Positions 24,331-36,361 of a stretch of 64,000 nucleotides of DNA are shown piece after piece. The position numbers were made by a program, and so were the translations under genes. Each line of letters opens with the position of its first letter. Position 1 is the first letter of the stretch. The notes beneath the pieces were generated by a model. That model had not been told where the DNA came from. It did not search any database and saw only the letters and a list, made by a program, of their open reading frames with translations. This DNA comes from Gelatoporia subvermispora B (lineage: Eukaryota; Basidiomycota; Agaricomycetes; Polyporales; Gelatoporiaceae). The stretch covers positions 576,272 through 640,271 of the forward strand of contig KB445791.1 of NCBI GenBank assembly GCA_000320605.2, read 5' to 3'.

Positions 24331-26009
24331 ATGAAGGGCATTCAGAAGGCGTTTGCGCGGTACGTACGCTGGCTGGAATGCAACCCCATCGCAGTGTCCT
24401 GAATCATGATCGCACCCGAAATTCAGGACGCCGCACATGATAACTACGAAGGTCGGCATGTCTAAGAGTACGCTTCTCCGTTTCTTCGGCCTCATTCTAC
24501 CCGCTGACACTGCGATGCATCACTTTCTCTCACTGCCATCGCACCTTGCGTCTGAACTACAGAGTCCAACGACCCGGAATTCGACGACTACGGTCGCCGC
24601 TTCACGGCCATCGAGCAGGCGACCGACAAGCTCTTGAAGGACACGAAGGCGTACTCCGAGGCCGTGTCGAACCTCTTCACGCACGGGCAGGGCTATGCAA
24701 CTCACTTCGCGACGATCTTCCATCCCGTTACGGGCGAGTATGACCTCATTGGCAAATACCCCGAGTGCGAGCACACCATCAAGAACGTTGATGGATACGA
24801 GGGCGCGCTGCAAGAACTGAAGGCGGCGATTGTGCCGGAGCTGGAGCTCATCGAGAGCAGGATCCTTGCCCCGATTAAGGAGCTGCAGCAGATCATGAAG
24901 ACGATACGGAAGACGATCACGAAACGGGAGCATAAGGTGGGCGCGAATTATCGCCTAATTATACTGTCGTTCACGTCCGTTCATTTCTGTCTAGTTGATA
25001 GACTATGATCGGTTCAACAACTCCTTGACCAAGTTGAGGGACAAGAAGGAGAAGACGCTCAACGATGAGAAGCAGCTATTCAAGTTAGAGCAGGACTTTG
25101 AAGTCGCGTCCAACGAGTACGAGTACATAAACACCGCGCTGAAGAACGAGCTACCGCGCTTCCTCATGCAGGCCACGCAGTTCATTGACCCGCTCTTCCA
25201 CTCGTTCTTCTACATGCAGTGCGTATTGAGTACTTCCGATGTCGTCATACCCTGACATGAGCGGCAAACCATGTGCAGGCTCAACATTTTCTACATGCTG
25301 CTAGAGAAGCTGAGCGGCTTTGCCGAGGGCAAATTCGACATCACCGTCGCGGCTGCGGAGATTGCGTCCGAATTCGAGCAGAAGCGGACCGACGCGCAGG
25401 CACAGATCGAGGCGCTGGCAATTACGCAGCGCTACATGGGCACCTGTACGTCTGCCTGCCCTACTATTAGTGCACATACTGATCCCTCCGCAGCGAAAAT
25501 GGTGCAGCAGAACCGTGCTGGCGGTCTCAGCCCAGGCGCCCCGCCCGGGCGCGCCTCGACCACCTCCTCTGTCTCGTCCGCTTCCTCGCGTTTGCCGCCT
25601 CCCGTGCGCTCGCCGCAACCCTCCACCACTAGCTTCAAGAAGGCCCCGCCTCCCCCGCCCTCTGCCAGCGCTGCAGCACCCCCGCCGTACTCGCCACCCG
25701 CACCAGGCGCCGTCGTGTCCGCGCCGATCACCAAGAAGGCGCCGCCCCCGCCCCCGCCGCTCAAGCCGAAGCCAAAGGCGGCGCAGTATGTTGTCGCGCT
25801 ATATGATTTCACGGCGCAGGCGGATGGAGATCTCGACTTTAGAGCGGGCGATCGGATTGAGGTGGTCGAGCGCACGGACAGCTCGGAGGACTGGTGGACG
25901 GGCAAGATTGGAGACAGGCAGGGTGTATTCCCCGGTACGGATCGTCCAGGAACCAATTGTGCCATCTTTATTGATTATATCTCTAGGCAACTACGTTCAG
26001 GACTCGTAA
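24331..26009 (+). CDS. RVS167: BAR-SH3 endocytosis protein, Rvs167/Hob1 type
   Basis: Exons are 24331-24359, 24427-24467, 24563-24936, 24995-25218, 25279-25445, 25494-25934 and 25987-26009. Phases agree and give 432 residues. The N-terminal BAR domain (about residues 1-245) begins [14 protein letters not shown] and contains [16 protein letters not shown] and [19 protein letters not shown] Pro/Ser/Ala-rich linker with several poly-Pro runs follows. The C-terminal SH3 domain starts [22 protein letters not shown], contains [20 protein letters not shown] and ends the protein. The last 7 residues are on a tiny final exon. Rvs167 binds curved membrane with Rvs161 and helps vesicle scission at actin-driven endocytic sites; the SH3 domain recruits proline-rich partners. 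Length and order are normal for the family. Confidence 0.96.
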
Positions 26010-26663
26010 GCGAATATCACGAGAGGCACTGGTTAGCTCGGAAAGAAGAAAGAGTGATGTGCGATCAGGCAGACGTTTGGTTTACAGTGGACAGCTTACA
26101 CAATCACTATGCCTTGTGGAGTTCGGGGGCTAGGCGTAGATTACTTTTCCTTGTTTCTTCTGTGGATAATTCATGTTTAGTCTATTCGAATGCTCACGCG
26201 CTCACGACGTGCAGAGCGGTATCCGCCTGTCCGTCTGAGAAGATGCCCAAATTGACCTAGACTCTCGAGTCGGCGTGTTACTATAAACTACTATAAACTG
26301 AAGCTGTGCGCCACCACGGTTGCCCAGGCATTTCCAGGCATTTTTGATGGATTCCAGACAGTCTCCAGACTCTCGCATTTGCTCAGCCACATCAGGATCG
26401 TCTCGGACCACACCGCTGTCCTCCGCGCCCCGTCGCGCCCCACCCTAACGCAGCAACTCTGATTGGCCAGGAGCCCACCCCAGGATTATGTCAGCATGCG
26501 AGGCGACGCCCGGCCCAGATGACAAAGTCCGAAGCGCCCAACGTTTCCTTCATTCCGCCATCTCTGCTGCAGTCCTCCGCACTTTTACCTCGAGCTCAAC
26601 GACCACGACAGCGAGCTCGGTATTCTTGTTAACGCCACGCACGACGAGCAGAGCAACTACACG
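26010..26663. other. Intergenic between Rvs167 and Isa1 genes
   Basis: Holds the 3' region of Rvs167 and the promoter of the next gene. A short tandem repeat, actataaact twice near 26280-26300, is visible, as are repeated aggcattt and cagact units just after it. No gene seen. Confidence 0.5.
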
Positions 26664-27519
26664 ATGGCAACACTAGCGCGCTTGTCCCGACCCTCCCCGC
26701 ATGCACACGCGGCACTCGCACACCTCCCGCACCCAGCGAGCTCGCCCGCTCGTGGTTTGCTCTACCTCTCCTTGCCCCGGCATCGATATGCCATGATGTC
26801 CGCACTATCCCCCTCGCACCCTGCGCTCGCGCACGAACGGACACCGTCATCGACGCAGGGCGGACCAATACTGGGCGAGACGCCGCCGGTCGTCGTCCCC
26901 GCATCCGCCGGCCCGAGCTCCAGCGCAAGTCCGACACCGAGTTCGTCGACGTCGACGTCGGGTGCGAAGGCCCCGCACGCGAAGAACCTCACCCCGAATG
27001 CTGCTTCGCCTCAGGTGGTTGCTCGGCCGCCCCCAGCACCCAAGGCGGAGCGACCACGGCCTTCTTTGCGGGCGACGAAGGCTGCTATCACTCTGGTGAG
27101 TCTCTGCGTGACATTCAGTTGTTGTTCAGGCTTGGCTGACCTGCATACTCAGACACCCACGGCGGTTGAACGGCTAAGGAACTTGATCAATGGTCCGCAC
27201 CCACAGCACTTGCGGATCGGCGTGAAGAACCGCGGGTGTGCGGGTCTTGCGTACAACTTGGAGTATGTCGACAAGCCTGCAAAGTTTGACGAGGTTGTCG
27301 ACCAGGACGGCGTGCGTGTGCTCATTGATGGGCGTGCGCTCTTCTCCGTTATTGGGAGTGAGATGGATTGGAAGGAGGACGGTCTGAGGTTCGTAGGGCG
27401 CCTTGCTTCGTCACATTTTAGTGCTGATATGAGAGACGTGCAGCGCGAAGTTTGTGTTCAAAAACCCGAACATCAAGGATGCGTGTGGATGTGGAGAGTC
27501 GTTCAGCGTTGGCTCATGA
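26664..27519 (+). CDS. ISA1: Mitochondrial A-type iron-sulfur carrier, Isa1/IscA family
   Basis: Exons are 26664-27095, 27153-27388 and 27444-27519, giving 247 residues. The N-terminal 140 or so residues are rich in Ser, Ala, Pro and Arg with few acidic residues, which fits a mitochondrial targeting region followed by a long disordered linker. The conserved domain begins TPTAVERLRNLI. It holds the three cysteines of the family: one in RGCAGLAYNLEYV and two in CGCGESF at the C-terminus. Isa1 acts with Isa2 and Iba57 in the mitochondrial matrix to form [4Fe-4S] clusters on targets such as aconitase. The RGCAGLAY sequence fits Isa1 better than Isa2. The linker is longer than in yeast. Confidence 0.94.
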
Positions 27520-28326
27520 GACATCGTTAATTTATCTGACATTCGGATTGTGTACATGTTCGTCTAATCACTCTCATTGCGGACTTCGTTCATTGGACTG
27601 ACGACGATATTGCAGTGTCATTCATCTCTCATCTAGTTGTATCGATACCTCATGTTGCATGATGTTATGCTGCCTGGCAGAATAATAGAAACATCCCACT
27701 CGTCCACTCCTTCTCAAATGATTTGAATGCGATCATCAATGGCAAGACGGTACGCGTGTAAGAATCAGTCTGGCAAGTTTATAGTACAATGCGTACTGGA
27801 TGTGTTATGTGATCCGATTCGGGATTCCAGCAGCAGCGCGAGCTCCATTGTGCAGACCCAGACAGCTGACAGAGACTCGTCTTGGTAACTCGCCCCAAAT
27901 GGTGCTGCCACCTTCCTTTTTCTGACTCGTGAGGTGATGACGGCATCCCGTAAATGTCTCGATTTGAAAAGCGCCATTGGAGCATAAACGCAGGGAAGCT
28001 GCGTATCTGTGCCCAGTGCAAATCTGTTCTGGACTCTGTTCTTGTGCGGTACCACAGTCGGTGTGCTGCAGAAGTGCGTTGGCTTTGGGATCGGAAGTCA
28101 TCATGCACCATGTCCCGTGGGATGAAGGCAAGCCTGACCGATACCCTGGACGGCAGGACGTCCACTCGACCTACGTGGCGACTCGGAACGCACTGTACAA
28201 GGATCCGCAGATTGTGCAGGTGTGTAGTCATACCCGTCATGACTTTCGACGACGCATCTACTCACTCACACATCATAGCGTGCTCACGGGTCGAGTACTA
28301 GAGCACCACAGAGCGTCAACGCCGAT
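27520..28326. other. Intergenic; no supported gene
   Basis: About 800 bp with overlapping frames on both strands (up to about 155 codons), none with recognisable motifs. The downstream part is presumably the promoter of the first F-box-type gene. Confidence 0.45.
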
Positions 28327-29297
28327 ATGGCCTATTCAGACGACAGTAACCATAATCAATGGGATCACTCGATCACTCAGGCATGGCGAGAAGGCTGGGC
28401 AGAAGCTAACGACACGGAACACAAGACGTGGTCCGTTTCTGGAGCTGCCGCCAAGTTGATAGACGCGGCCCGCGACCTCCCGCCTCATTCATACGTCTCC
28501 CTGCCCGAGGACGCGGTCATATGGACTGGGTCGCACCTTGCTCAGACGAATTTTCCGAAGAGACGTCATGACCAGTGCCTGCTGGCGCTGCCTTCGTCAA
28601 CGTTGCGATCGCTTGTTAACGTGCTACCGTTGTCTCCTCATGAGGCGGTGAAGGCGCTTGAGACAAATCGGGTCAGCTTCTTTATTGCATCTCGGACCCG
28701 GTATGTGCTGCAGCGGCTCTCCGGTCTAAACACTGACCAATTTAATGCGGCTACAGATATACTGGACGTCCAGGGGGGCTGCCCGAGCATGTGTGGCGTC
28801 TGATCTTGGAGACCGTCGACGAGCCTCAAGCATTACTCGCCTGCCGTACGGCATGTAAGATTTTATCGAGGTTGGCTGCACATCGTCTTGCTACTCTCAA
28901 GGTAGACCATCTACCGCCCGATATGCGCGCGGTGCATTGTGATAATGTGGACCCCACAAACGCAAGTTTACACACAACCAGCCATATACGTAAAACTGCT
29001 CCAAGATCCACGAATTCTATTCATAACAATCCTGCACCCAGTCTCTTGTCCACAGACTTCGTCATCCTGGGAATTGCATTATGCATATTTCTCATTGCAG
29101 TGTCTTACTCCCGACAAGTCAATACTGATGTAGATCCAAGCATCTTATTTGGACTTAAGCATCTATACCAAGAAGCTGGAAAGAAGTATAGACTAGACGT
29201 TCGCACTGGATACGATGATCATCAGATGAAGCCTGGTACTGGGCGTATCCAACTATGTCATCCTGACGTGCATGTCAACTACGGGAATGGTAAGTGA
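28327..29297 (+). CDS. F-box-like protein 1, short, with possible membrane segment
   Basis: Exons are 28327-28700 and 28757-29297; phases agree and give 304 residues. The N-terminal half has no recognised domain. Across the intron a typical mushroom F-box helix pair appears: LPEHVWRLILETVDEPQALL followed by ACRTACKILSRLAAHRL. The protein does not continue into the usual leucine-rich-like repeats. It runs through a polar stretch into one hydrophobic segment (FVILGIALCIFLIAV) and a short tail. F-box proteins tether substrates to SCF ubiquitin ligases through Skp1. Having the F-box in mid-protein and lacking a repeat domain suggests truncation or decay, or an undetected intron in the second half. 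The next gene is a related copy. Confidence 0.55.
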
Positions 29298-29481
29298 GAC
29301 AGTGACATTGGTTATACACATATGATGACCTACAATGTGCCTTCCTCATTGCGCCTCATCGTTCTCGGATACAGATCGCATGCTCACAACTAGATCCATC
29401 ACTTCGGGTACTCCTAATTTGACCCAAGTTCAACCTCTTGCCCACAATGAAGACACATACCAGAGAATATACCCGAGTATC

Positions 29482-30740
29482 ATGGAGTCAAGATTGATGC
29501 GAGAGCGGAGAACGGGGAGTGGTGGGGATCTATCACAGATCCCGCAAGTTTTGGAATATCTACCTGTGTATGTGCCATCCCAGTATACCCCCTTGGTCCG
29601 AGTCTGACAGCCCGTGCATCATAGCGGGGTAGACAAATTGAAGGTGACACTACAACCCGGGTGTCTGCCGCTCGAGATTTGGTACCTCATTTTGGAAGCT
29701 ATTGACAGCCCAAGGGCTTTGGTTGCTTGCAGCATGACATGCAAAGTCCTTGCAGCGCGTGCTATCAAGATGAGGCGAGACATCATGGCTCGATTCTCGC
29801 GCTACGAGCACCTCCAGGCGCTTCGGATGTATCGAACTATCCGTCCGGATACACTGATCAGCTTGCTCCTAACGGACATCAACGTACCCTCCAAGTCGAT
29901 GTTCAGGTTCGCGTACGAATTTGCAGGCAGACTGCGTTCCTTGCACCTCATGCAGGTGCTCTGTCGAGTTGGGCCGGAGATACTACCACCATTAAGGAGG
30001 CCGTTTATCAGTGCCGTGTCAAAGTTTACGGGTATCAGATGGCTCGTGCTTTCCAACATGGTCTTCCGGAGTTTGGGGGATTTTGCTCGCTTCCTGGCTG
30101 CCTTTCCGAACCTGCATCAACTATGCACATCCAATGTGACCTGGCCTGCCGAAGAAGGACGTCAACTGATTGACGAACCATTCGCCCGGAATTTACAATG
30201 TCGAGAGATGGAGGTACGTGCGAAGACACCTCGGCAGGGATACAAAGCTAAGACGTCCTTCAGATCACATTGGAGAAGACCGCCAATTGGCGAGGCTTGT
30301 TCAATGCTCCTCAACTAGTACGCAGTCTGCGAAGTGTTCGATTACATCGGATCAGCTCCTCTGTCAAAATGAGGATCGAAATGGATCGAAAACCGACAGA
30401 TCTCGGAGCGGTCCCAGACCACGCTAAAAAAGGTCTCCCTATGTTGTCCCTACCTGCAGATTCGACGAGTGTAGCAATCATGCTCGTTGACGAGGACGGT
30501 GCCGCTGACGTGACGTGGGTGCGAGGCTGCTTCGATCTGACCGACAGCCTCTGCACTGCTCCGGGCGCTTCCTGTTTCTGCGAGGTGATCCTCACGCTGT
30601 TGGATCCGTCGGACGAGGTGTTGGACCTCTTTCGTGTCGAGCCTCTTGCATTCTCGAGACTGCGGTCCCGGGGGATACTCAAGGTGGAGAAGTGGGATCC
30701 CGAGACGCAACAAACAGAGATCCTGATCCCCCGTACGTAG
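29482..30740 (+). CDS. F-box-like protein 2
   Basis: Exons are 29482-29567, 29625-30213 and 30264-30740; phases agree and give 383 residues. The F-box region is CLPLEIWYLILEAIDSPRAL followed by VACSMTCKVLAARA, close in pattern to the preceding gene. Downstream are leucine-rich segments typical of fungal F-box proteins (LRSLHLMQVL, FTGIRWLVLSNMVF, FPNLHQLCTSNVTW). A C-terminal domain of unknown type ends TEILIPRT. By family it should link Skp1-Cul1 to unknown targets. The two adjacent F-box genes probably arose by local duplication, with the first copy now shorter. Confidence 0.75.
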
Positions 30741-31006
30741 TCTTCGATATAACAACGCGACAACTCAACACGGACAGCAATAACATTGACTAGTAGATTA
30801 TGTTTGACGTAAACAAAATCACACATGTCATACCCAAACCCAAATCGCGGGGATGCTGCATCCACTGCTGGGAGGAAATGGATGTCAGCCATCCGAATTC
30901 CGAAGTTCACCAGTCTATCACAAGGACGACTGATACTAAATATTTCGGCGCACTAGAGTGATCTTCACTGTGCTTAGGAGGAGGCACAGATAGTATGGTG
31001 AATGTC

Positions 31007-31568
31007 TCAAGTACACGCGCCGCGCCACACACCGCTTGTCTCTGCCTTGACATCGTTATTCTTCGAGCTGAGGTGAACAGTAAATGGCACTTGAAGCTCG
31101 CCTTGTTTGATGGTCGAAACTATGCATACTGACTCCCTCTTGCCAGCCTTGATGTAGAATGAGATAGGTACGCCACTGCGTTTTCTAAGTATGATCCCCC
31201 TCAAACTTTATTCCAGCAATTATGGGAAAATCAGTGTTGTACTCGAAGATACTTGTATGGTTATCTGTTTCGGAGATCTGGAACGATATCTCTTGCGGCT
31301 GCTTTGTATTGTTTTTCAGAGTCTGCTCCGATAGGATTATGGAGGAAGAGGTGAGATCCAGGCCCAGCCCGAGATCGTACTCGGCACGATCAATATGCAT
31401 ATCTTCGAAGAGGAAGCTAAAGTATTGGTCGGGATCGATCTCATGCCTGGAACGGCTCCATACTTCCGGATCTATGCCTGTGCGCGAGCGCGAGACCAAG
31501 ACTTGCTGACTACCAGATCCCAATAAGTGGAACTCGAGACCAGCGGGTGGAGTGTACAAGTCGGCCAT
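31007..31568 (-). pseudogene. Aerolysin/ETX-MTX2-like (natterin-type) protein, frame-broken
   Basis: Minus strand. An ATG at 31568 opens a frame beginning MADLYTPPAGLEF. It carries the strand pattern of the aerolysin-like fold (SEQTLKNNTKQPQEISFQIS) and stops at 31185. The matching C-terminal part (QGELQVPFTVHLSS ... GVWRGACT) lies in another frame at 31007-31204. The two parts nearly touch, so the segment that in this fold holds the membrane-inserting hairpin is missing or cannot be read. No splice pair of normal length bridges the gap; the only GT...AG is about 22 nt. Related intact proteins form beta-barrel pores in cell membranes. This copy looks non-functional. Fungal members are thought to act in defence, but nothing here shows its role. 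Confidence 0.6.
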
Positions 31569-32803
31569 AACGAAAATATTGACGTTGTTTAGAGCTGATA
31601 GGAAGACAGATCGCAGGATTGGTACAAACAAATTGCGTGGGGTTGAGAGATACACTTCTTCAATCGATGAGGGCCATAGTATACGGTTTGAGACCTGATT
31701 TATGCAATGGTGTAGATGCCACCGAAGCACCTTCCCATCTGTCAATTTCAGAGCTTCGACATCTGACTTATAGCGCGCGATGTGCTCGCTTTCACCATTT
31801 GGATATTAGGTTTGCTAGCTATATGCAGTAGCTGATAGTTCAGGACAGGAGCAGACCCTACAGGGTTTATCCGCAACACTGCATTTCGAGTATTCTCGAT
31901 GTAGACTCTGATGACTTCGGATTGCGTCTTTCGTCTGTCCAGGACAGAAAAACGTCTTACCTTCGCAAGCCGTTTCGATGACTGAAGATGAAACAAAACC
32001 TGAAGAGGTTCCGCAGAGAGACGGACCCAAGTCGATATTTTCGTAATGTAGAAAAGAAAGAAGGTTCTATCTTGAAGATCGATATCACGCGGGGACAACT
32101 AATACCGGTGGTTTTCCGCTTGGCTGCAGCGTCGTTCCCAGTTCCACCTTCGCGATAATCCCAATTGTGCTGAGTAGGCTATGGGTCGGGTATTTGTGAT
32201 ATGATAACACGTATGCATGGTGTTTCTTTCTTACGTTGAGACTCAGATATGATGGGTGGTCTTCCAATCTATCCCGAGGGAAGTTTGCTCGAGGCTCGGG
32301 CAAGTTCCTTACCCGGCAATGATAGATCGCCGGATCCCGCTGTACGTATCACAGAAGAGAGGTCTTGGTATTCCTTGATCTCGATTGGTCCGGTGCGCAT
32401 ACTGCTCGGCGTCAAATCAGGTTCATCACTGACTTGGGCTTGGGCATCATCGCTTGCGAAACCATTACTACATGGCCAACTTCGCATTCCGATTTCATCG
32501 AGGCACCCTGCTGCCTCCTAATAGACAAGGATTGGCGGTCGAGATGCGCTGGGACAGGGGATCGTCGTCGCGTGATGAGACGCGGAATATGCCGTGGGAA
32601 ACAGTGTGCGCCCGGAGGCGCAATAGTTCGTCATTTGACATGCGTATTTTGGATCAGCTGGTAGGCTTCGGTGCCCCTCGCAGCATTCTCCCCGCTTTCG
32701 CAGACTTTCTCGATATCACAGCCTGAGAGCTTCGGCGGCCCGAGCTCGTATCTGCATCGATCTTAAAAGCTCGAGTCCGACTGTCGACCTCGACGATACC
32801 ACT
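31569..32803. other. Intergenic; no supported gene
   Basis: About 1.2 kb. Open frames on both strands reach about 115 codons but show no motif and do not chain by splice sites. The right end is the promoter side of the monooxygenase gene. Confidence 0.45.
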
Positions 32804-35206
32804 ATGGCCGCCGCCACCGAGACTTTGACGCCCACGCTCCCGACGCTCGACAAGCTCGGCGCCTCTCTGCAGGATGACCTTGACGTGCAGAAGGTCGCGC
32901 ACGCGTGGTTTGCTGCGTTCTCGCAGCACGTTTCCGCGAACAACATCGATGGGCTACTCAGCCTCTTTGTCGAGGATGCCTGGTGGCGCGATATGCTCGC
33001 CTTCACCTGGGAGTTCCGCACATTCCATGGCCAGGCCAAGATCAAGAAGTTTCTCCAGGACCGTCTTGCTAGCACGAAGGTCTCGAACTTGAAGCTCGGA
33101 AATGTCGTCCTCGAAAAGCAGTACTCGGATCTTGTCTGGATTCAGGGCCAGTTCGAATTCGAGACAGAGATTGCCGTGTCCAGCGGTGTCTTCCGTCTTG
33201 TGCCCACCGCGAGCGGCGCTTGGAAGGCTCACCACATCTACACTAACCTGGAGAACCTGAAGGACTTCCCCGAAAAGCTCGGGCCTCTGCGCGACCCCTA
33301 CCCGAACCACGGAAAGTGGAAGGACCAACGTGCGCGGGAAAAGGAGTTCGTCGACAGCACTCCTACAGTGATCGTCGTGGGTGGTGGACAGAGTGGCTTG
33401 GACATCGCGGCGCGCTTGAAGATGCTTGATGTACCAACGCTCGTCGTGGAAAGGTCACAGCGAATTGGCGACCAGTGGAGACACCGCTACGAGGCACTGT
33501 GTCTGCACGACCCAGTCTGTCAGTGCTACCTTCTATCATGTTTCGCTCTGTCTCATAGACGCTTGTACAGGGTATGATCACATGCCATACCTCCCGTAAG
33601 TGTCATGGAAATGCATCCCTGAGGTGCCTATCTAATTGATCACAGTTTCCCGCCCAACTGGCCAGTGTACACCCCTGCACAGAAGGTATGGATGTGACCT
33701 AATTATTTTGGCCATTGGGAGCTCATCGCATATTCAGCTCGCGGACTGGCTTGAATTTTATGCCGAGGCGATGGAACTGAATGTCTGGACGAGCTCTACC
33801 GTAACACATGCAGAACAGGACGAGAATCTCAAGTGGCACGTGACTGTTAAGCGCGCTGATGGCTCGGAGCGCAAGTTCGTTGTGGATCACGTTGTCTTCG
33901 CATTGGGCCTTGGAGCGGGCCAGCCGAAGGTACCTAAGATCCCCGGGCAGGAGGAGTTTCAAGGGCAAGTCCTCCACTCAACGCAGCACAAGAGTGCTCG
34001 TGATCACGAAGGCAAGAAGGTCTTCATCGTTGGTGCATGCACTTCAGGTAGCTCTACAGGTTGTGTCAGTGTGGACAGCGCCTGATTCGGCGGAATTTGT
34101 AGCTCACGATGTCGCTTCCGATTATGCTGAACATGGCGTCGGTGAGTCGCGCGTTCTGTACTGGACATCGTGTAGTGGGTTTAACATTGCATAGACGTAA
34201 CATTGTTCCAGCGAAGCTCGAGCTATATTATGACAACAAAGGAAGGTATGCCGAGAATGATGCGAGGTATGGCGAGCAATGTCTCTCACCTACACTGGTA
34301 TCTGACCAGGACGCAATCAGGACGATACTGGGAAGGCACAGGCGACGTCGATGTGAACGATCGCCTTTTCGCTTCAGTTCCTACGTATCTGCAGAAGGAA
34401 CTATGGAAGCGTGTGACTCAGGAAGTTGCTGAGGCTGACAAGTGAGTGTATCTCAGACAGGCGCCCTCGTAATGTCTCACCATCGATTTAGAGAGTTGTT
34501 AGACAACCTCAACAAAGTTGGCTTCCGGACCCATCTTGGATACGATGACTCAGGTTTCGTGATGATGGCTATGATCCGTGGTGGTGGATACTACCTGGGT
34601 GTGTTTCATTCAGATCTTCACTGACCAAACACTCACTGCCACATCCCAGACGTTGGCGCTTGTCAGAAGATTATCGACGGTAAAATCAAGTTGAAGAGCG
34701 ACAGCCAGATTGAACGCTTCACGAAGACGGGCCTCAAGTTCGAGGACGGCTCAGAGGTCGAGGCTGACGTTGTTATGTTTGCTACTGGGTGAGTCATGGT
34801 ATTTCAAATGCGTCGAGTAGCATTCTTGCTAAGTCATCCTGTCACAGTTTCGATGGACCTGCCTCCGCGATCGCGGCCATCGCTGGAGAGGACGTCGTCA
34901 AACGCCTGAAGCCAATCTGGGGTCTCACCGAAGAGGGTGAGCTGCGTGCCTGGCGCGACCTCGGCGTGCCAAACCTCTGGTACATGATGGGTCAGTACCC
35001 TTCGGCCGACATGCACTTTGTTACAAAGAAACTCAATTGTGCCCATCATCTGATCAGGGAACCTGGCCTGGTGCCGCTTCCACTCCAAGCACCTTGCACT
35101 GCGTAAGCGCTCTTTTTTCCTGTGCGATTTCCAGACTTATTGATCTCGGCCCGCAGAAATCAAGGCAATACAGGAAGGTATCCTCAAAGAGCGGTACACC
35201 ATCTGA
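32804..35206 (+). CDS. Flavin-containing monooxygenase-like protein with N-terminal NTF2-like domain
   Basis: Twelve exons: 32804-33518, 33571-33595, 33646-33685, 33738-34047, 34103-34141, 34195-34266, 34321-34441, 34492-34598, 34650-34788, 34848-34990, 35058-35102 and 35157-35206. The first 170 or so residues resemble an NTF2-like fold (VAHAWFAAFSQHV ... FVEDAWWRDMLAFTWEFRT). The FAD dinucleotide fold is VIVVGGGQSGLDIAARL. The FMO-identifying motif FxGxxxH is FQGQVLHSTQHKS. The NADPH-binding fold is VFIVGACTSAHDVASD, and the late ATG motif is VVMFATGFDG. The enzyme should use NADPH and oxygen to oxygenate a nucleophilic or carbonyl substrate, in the cytosol (no signal or membrane segment). 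The substrate is unknown. The 25-nt second exon is real by phase. It heads the oxidoreductase block that follows. Confidence 0.92.
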
Positions 35207-35361
35207 TGAAGTGCCGGCCGCAAGGTTAGGTCATAGAGGGCGTATCACGGCCGGAATTTATGTAGGATAAATGCTCAGCAGTACCCAGGTTGTATCAATG
35301 GTTTACATGTCACAGAATGTTCAACACCATATGTGAATCTCGCATCTTTCATCCCTTCTGC

Positions 35362-36361
35362 TCAGCAGGCGCCAAGAAGGCGCGCATAGGTCGCAGCAAC
35401 AATTATTCCGATGGCGAACCCCACCACGAGGCAGACTTCGTCCCGAGTGCGCAGCGGCATTCTTATCCTGATGGCGCCATCTGTCGCTAGATGTGCCTCG
35501 ATCCTTCTCTTTTCCGGGTCCGCATTAGCACAGGCTACTTCGGGCGGGATGCCTGCGACGGGGACGGCTGATGCGACGTATGCACCGGTGAAGGCCGGAA
35601 GCCCGTCGATGCTCTTTGTGTTCTTCAAGGCCCAGTACGCTTTGAGGGCACCTGGTGCTCCGGATGTGCCGGGAGCGCGGGCCTCTTCTCCGATCGCGGA
35701 TGCGAAGCGTTGCTCCTTGGTCTCGAGCCCATTCAACCAAGTGACGAGCGTGGGGCGGTGTCCTACGAAATCGTACAGCGGGACGCCGTAGCCGCAAGAC
35801 TGCGCATTGGTCAGATGCCAGCTAAGCGAAAGAACGAGTGGAGAAGGGACGAACGGTGCCGACTTTGTGGACATCGATGACAACGGCTCCGCGCGAGCCG
35901 GGCATGCGGAGGGACACAGGGATGAGTTCGTCATATTCCGGCGTACCGAACTCGTGGACGTTCCCTACAACAGAAAGGAGCTGACCGTTCAGCAGGATCC
36001 ATGCCAGACGAGTCATCTCACCTGTTCCAAAGAAGCGCACAATCCTCGGGGGCCCGTCGAAAGCACTGAAGAGTATCGTTATACGACCGTTCTCTTTCAG
36101 ATGCGCGATTGTCTCGCTACCTGTATTGGACTATTAGCGGATATTCTCATAATGCGGCACTTCAGGGGACAGACCGCTTCCAGTGAGATCCTGGTACCAC
36201 ACTCGAGTCTCGTTGACTATGTGAAAGGACCCGTGGAGGCCCTTTGGAGAGACATTCACGTGTCCGTCAGGGGATAGGGGTGCGGTCGCTACCCAGAATA
36301 CTTGCTGCTTCATAACCCAGTCCACGAGGTCTGCGGGGATGGAGTCGTAGAATTTGCCCAT
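35362..36361 (-). CDS. FMN-binding split-barrel (PNPOx-like) protein, tail-anchored, copy 1
   Basis: Exons on the minus strand are 36175-36361, 36022-36120, 35855-35964 and 35362-35799. Phases agree and give 277 residues. The N-terminal pyridoxamine-phosphate-oxidase-like domain holds FWVATAPLSPDGHVNVSPKG and VWYQDLTGSG, the usual FMN-contact regions. Then come GRITILF and a second half with HEFGTPEYDELIP. The C-terminal half is less conserved and ends with one hydrophobic helix (VCLVVGFAIGIIVAATYA) and a very short tail, so it is probably anchored in a membrane by its C-terminus. The reaction is unknown; the fold is used by FMN- or F420-dependent reductases and oxidases. A close paralogue with the same exon plan lies at 40.0-41.0 kb. 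A TATA-like catataag sits about 50 bp upstream. Confidence 0.85.

Noticed and set aside
27779..28240. Overlapping frames of about 150-160 codons on both strands before the F-box genes
   Set aside because: Neither strand shows a domain, and they overlap each other; treated as intergenic.
36121..36174. Deletion of about 18 residues or nonsense mutations in PNPOx-like copy 1
   Set aside because: The interval is a 54-nt GT...AG intron at a position shared with copy 2; the stops are intronic.
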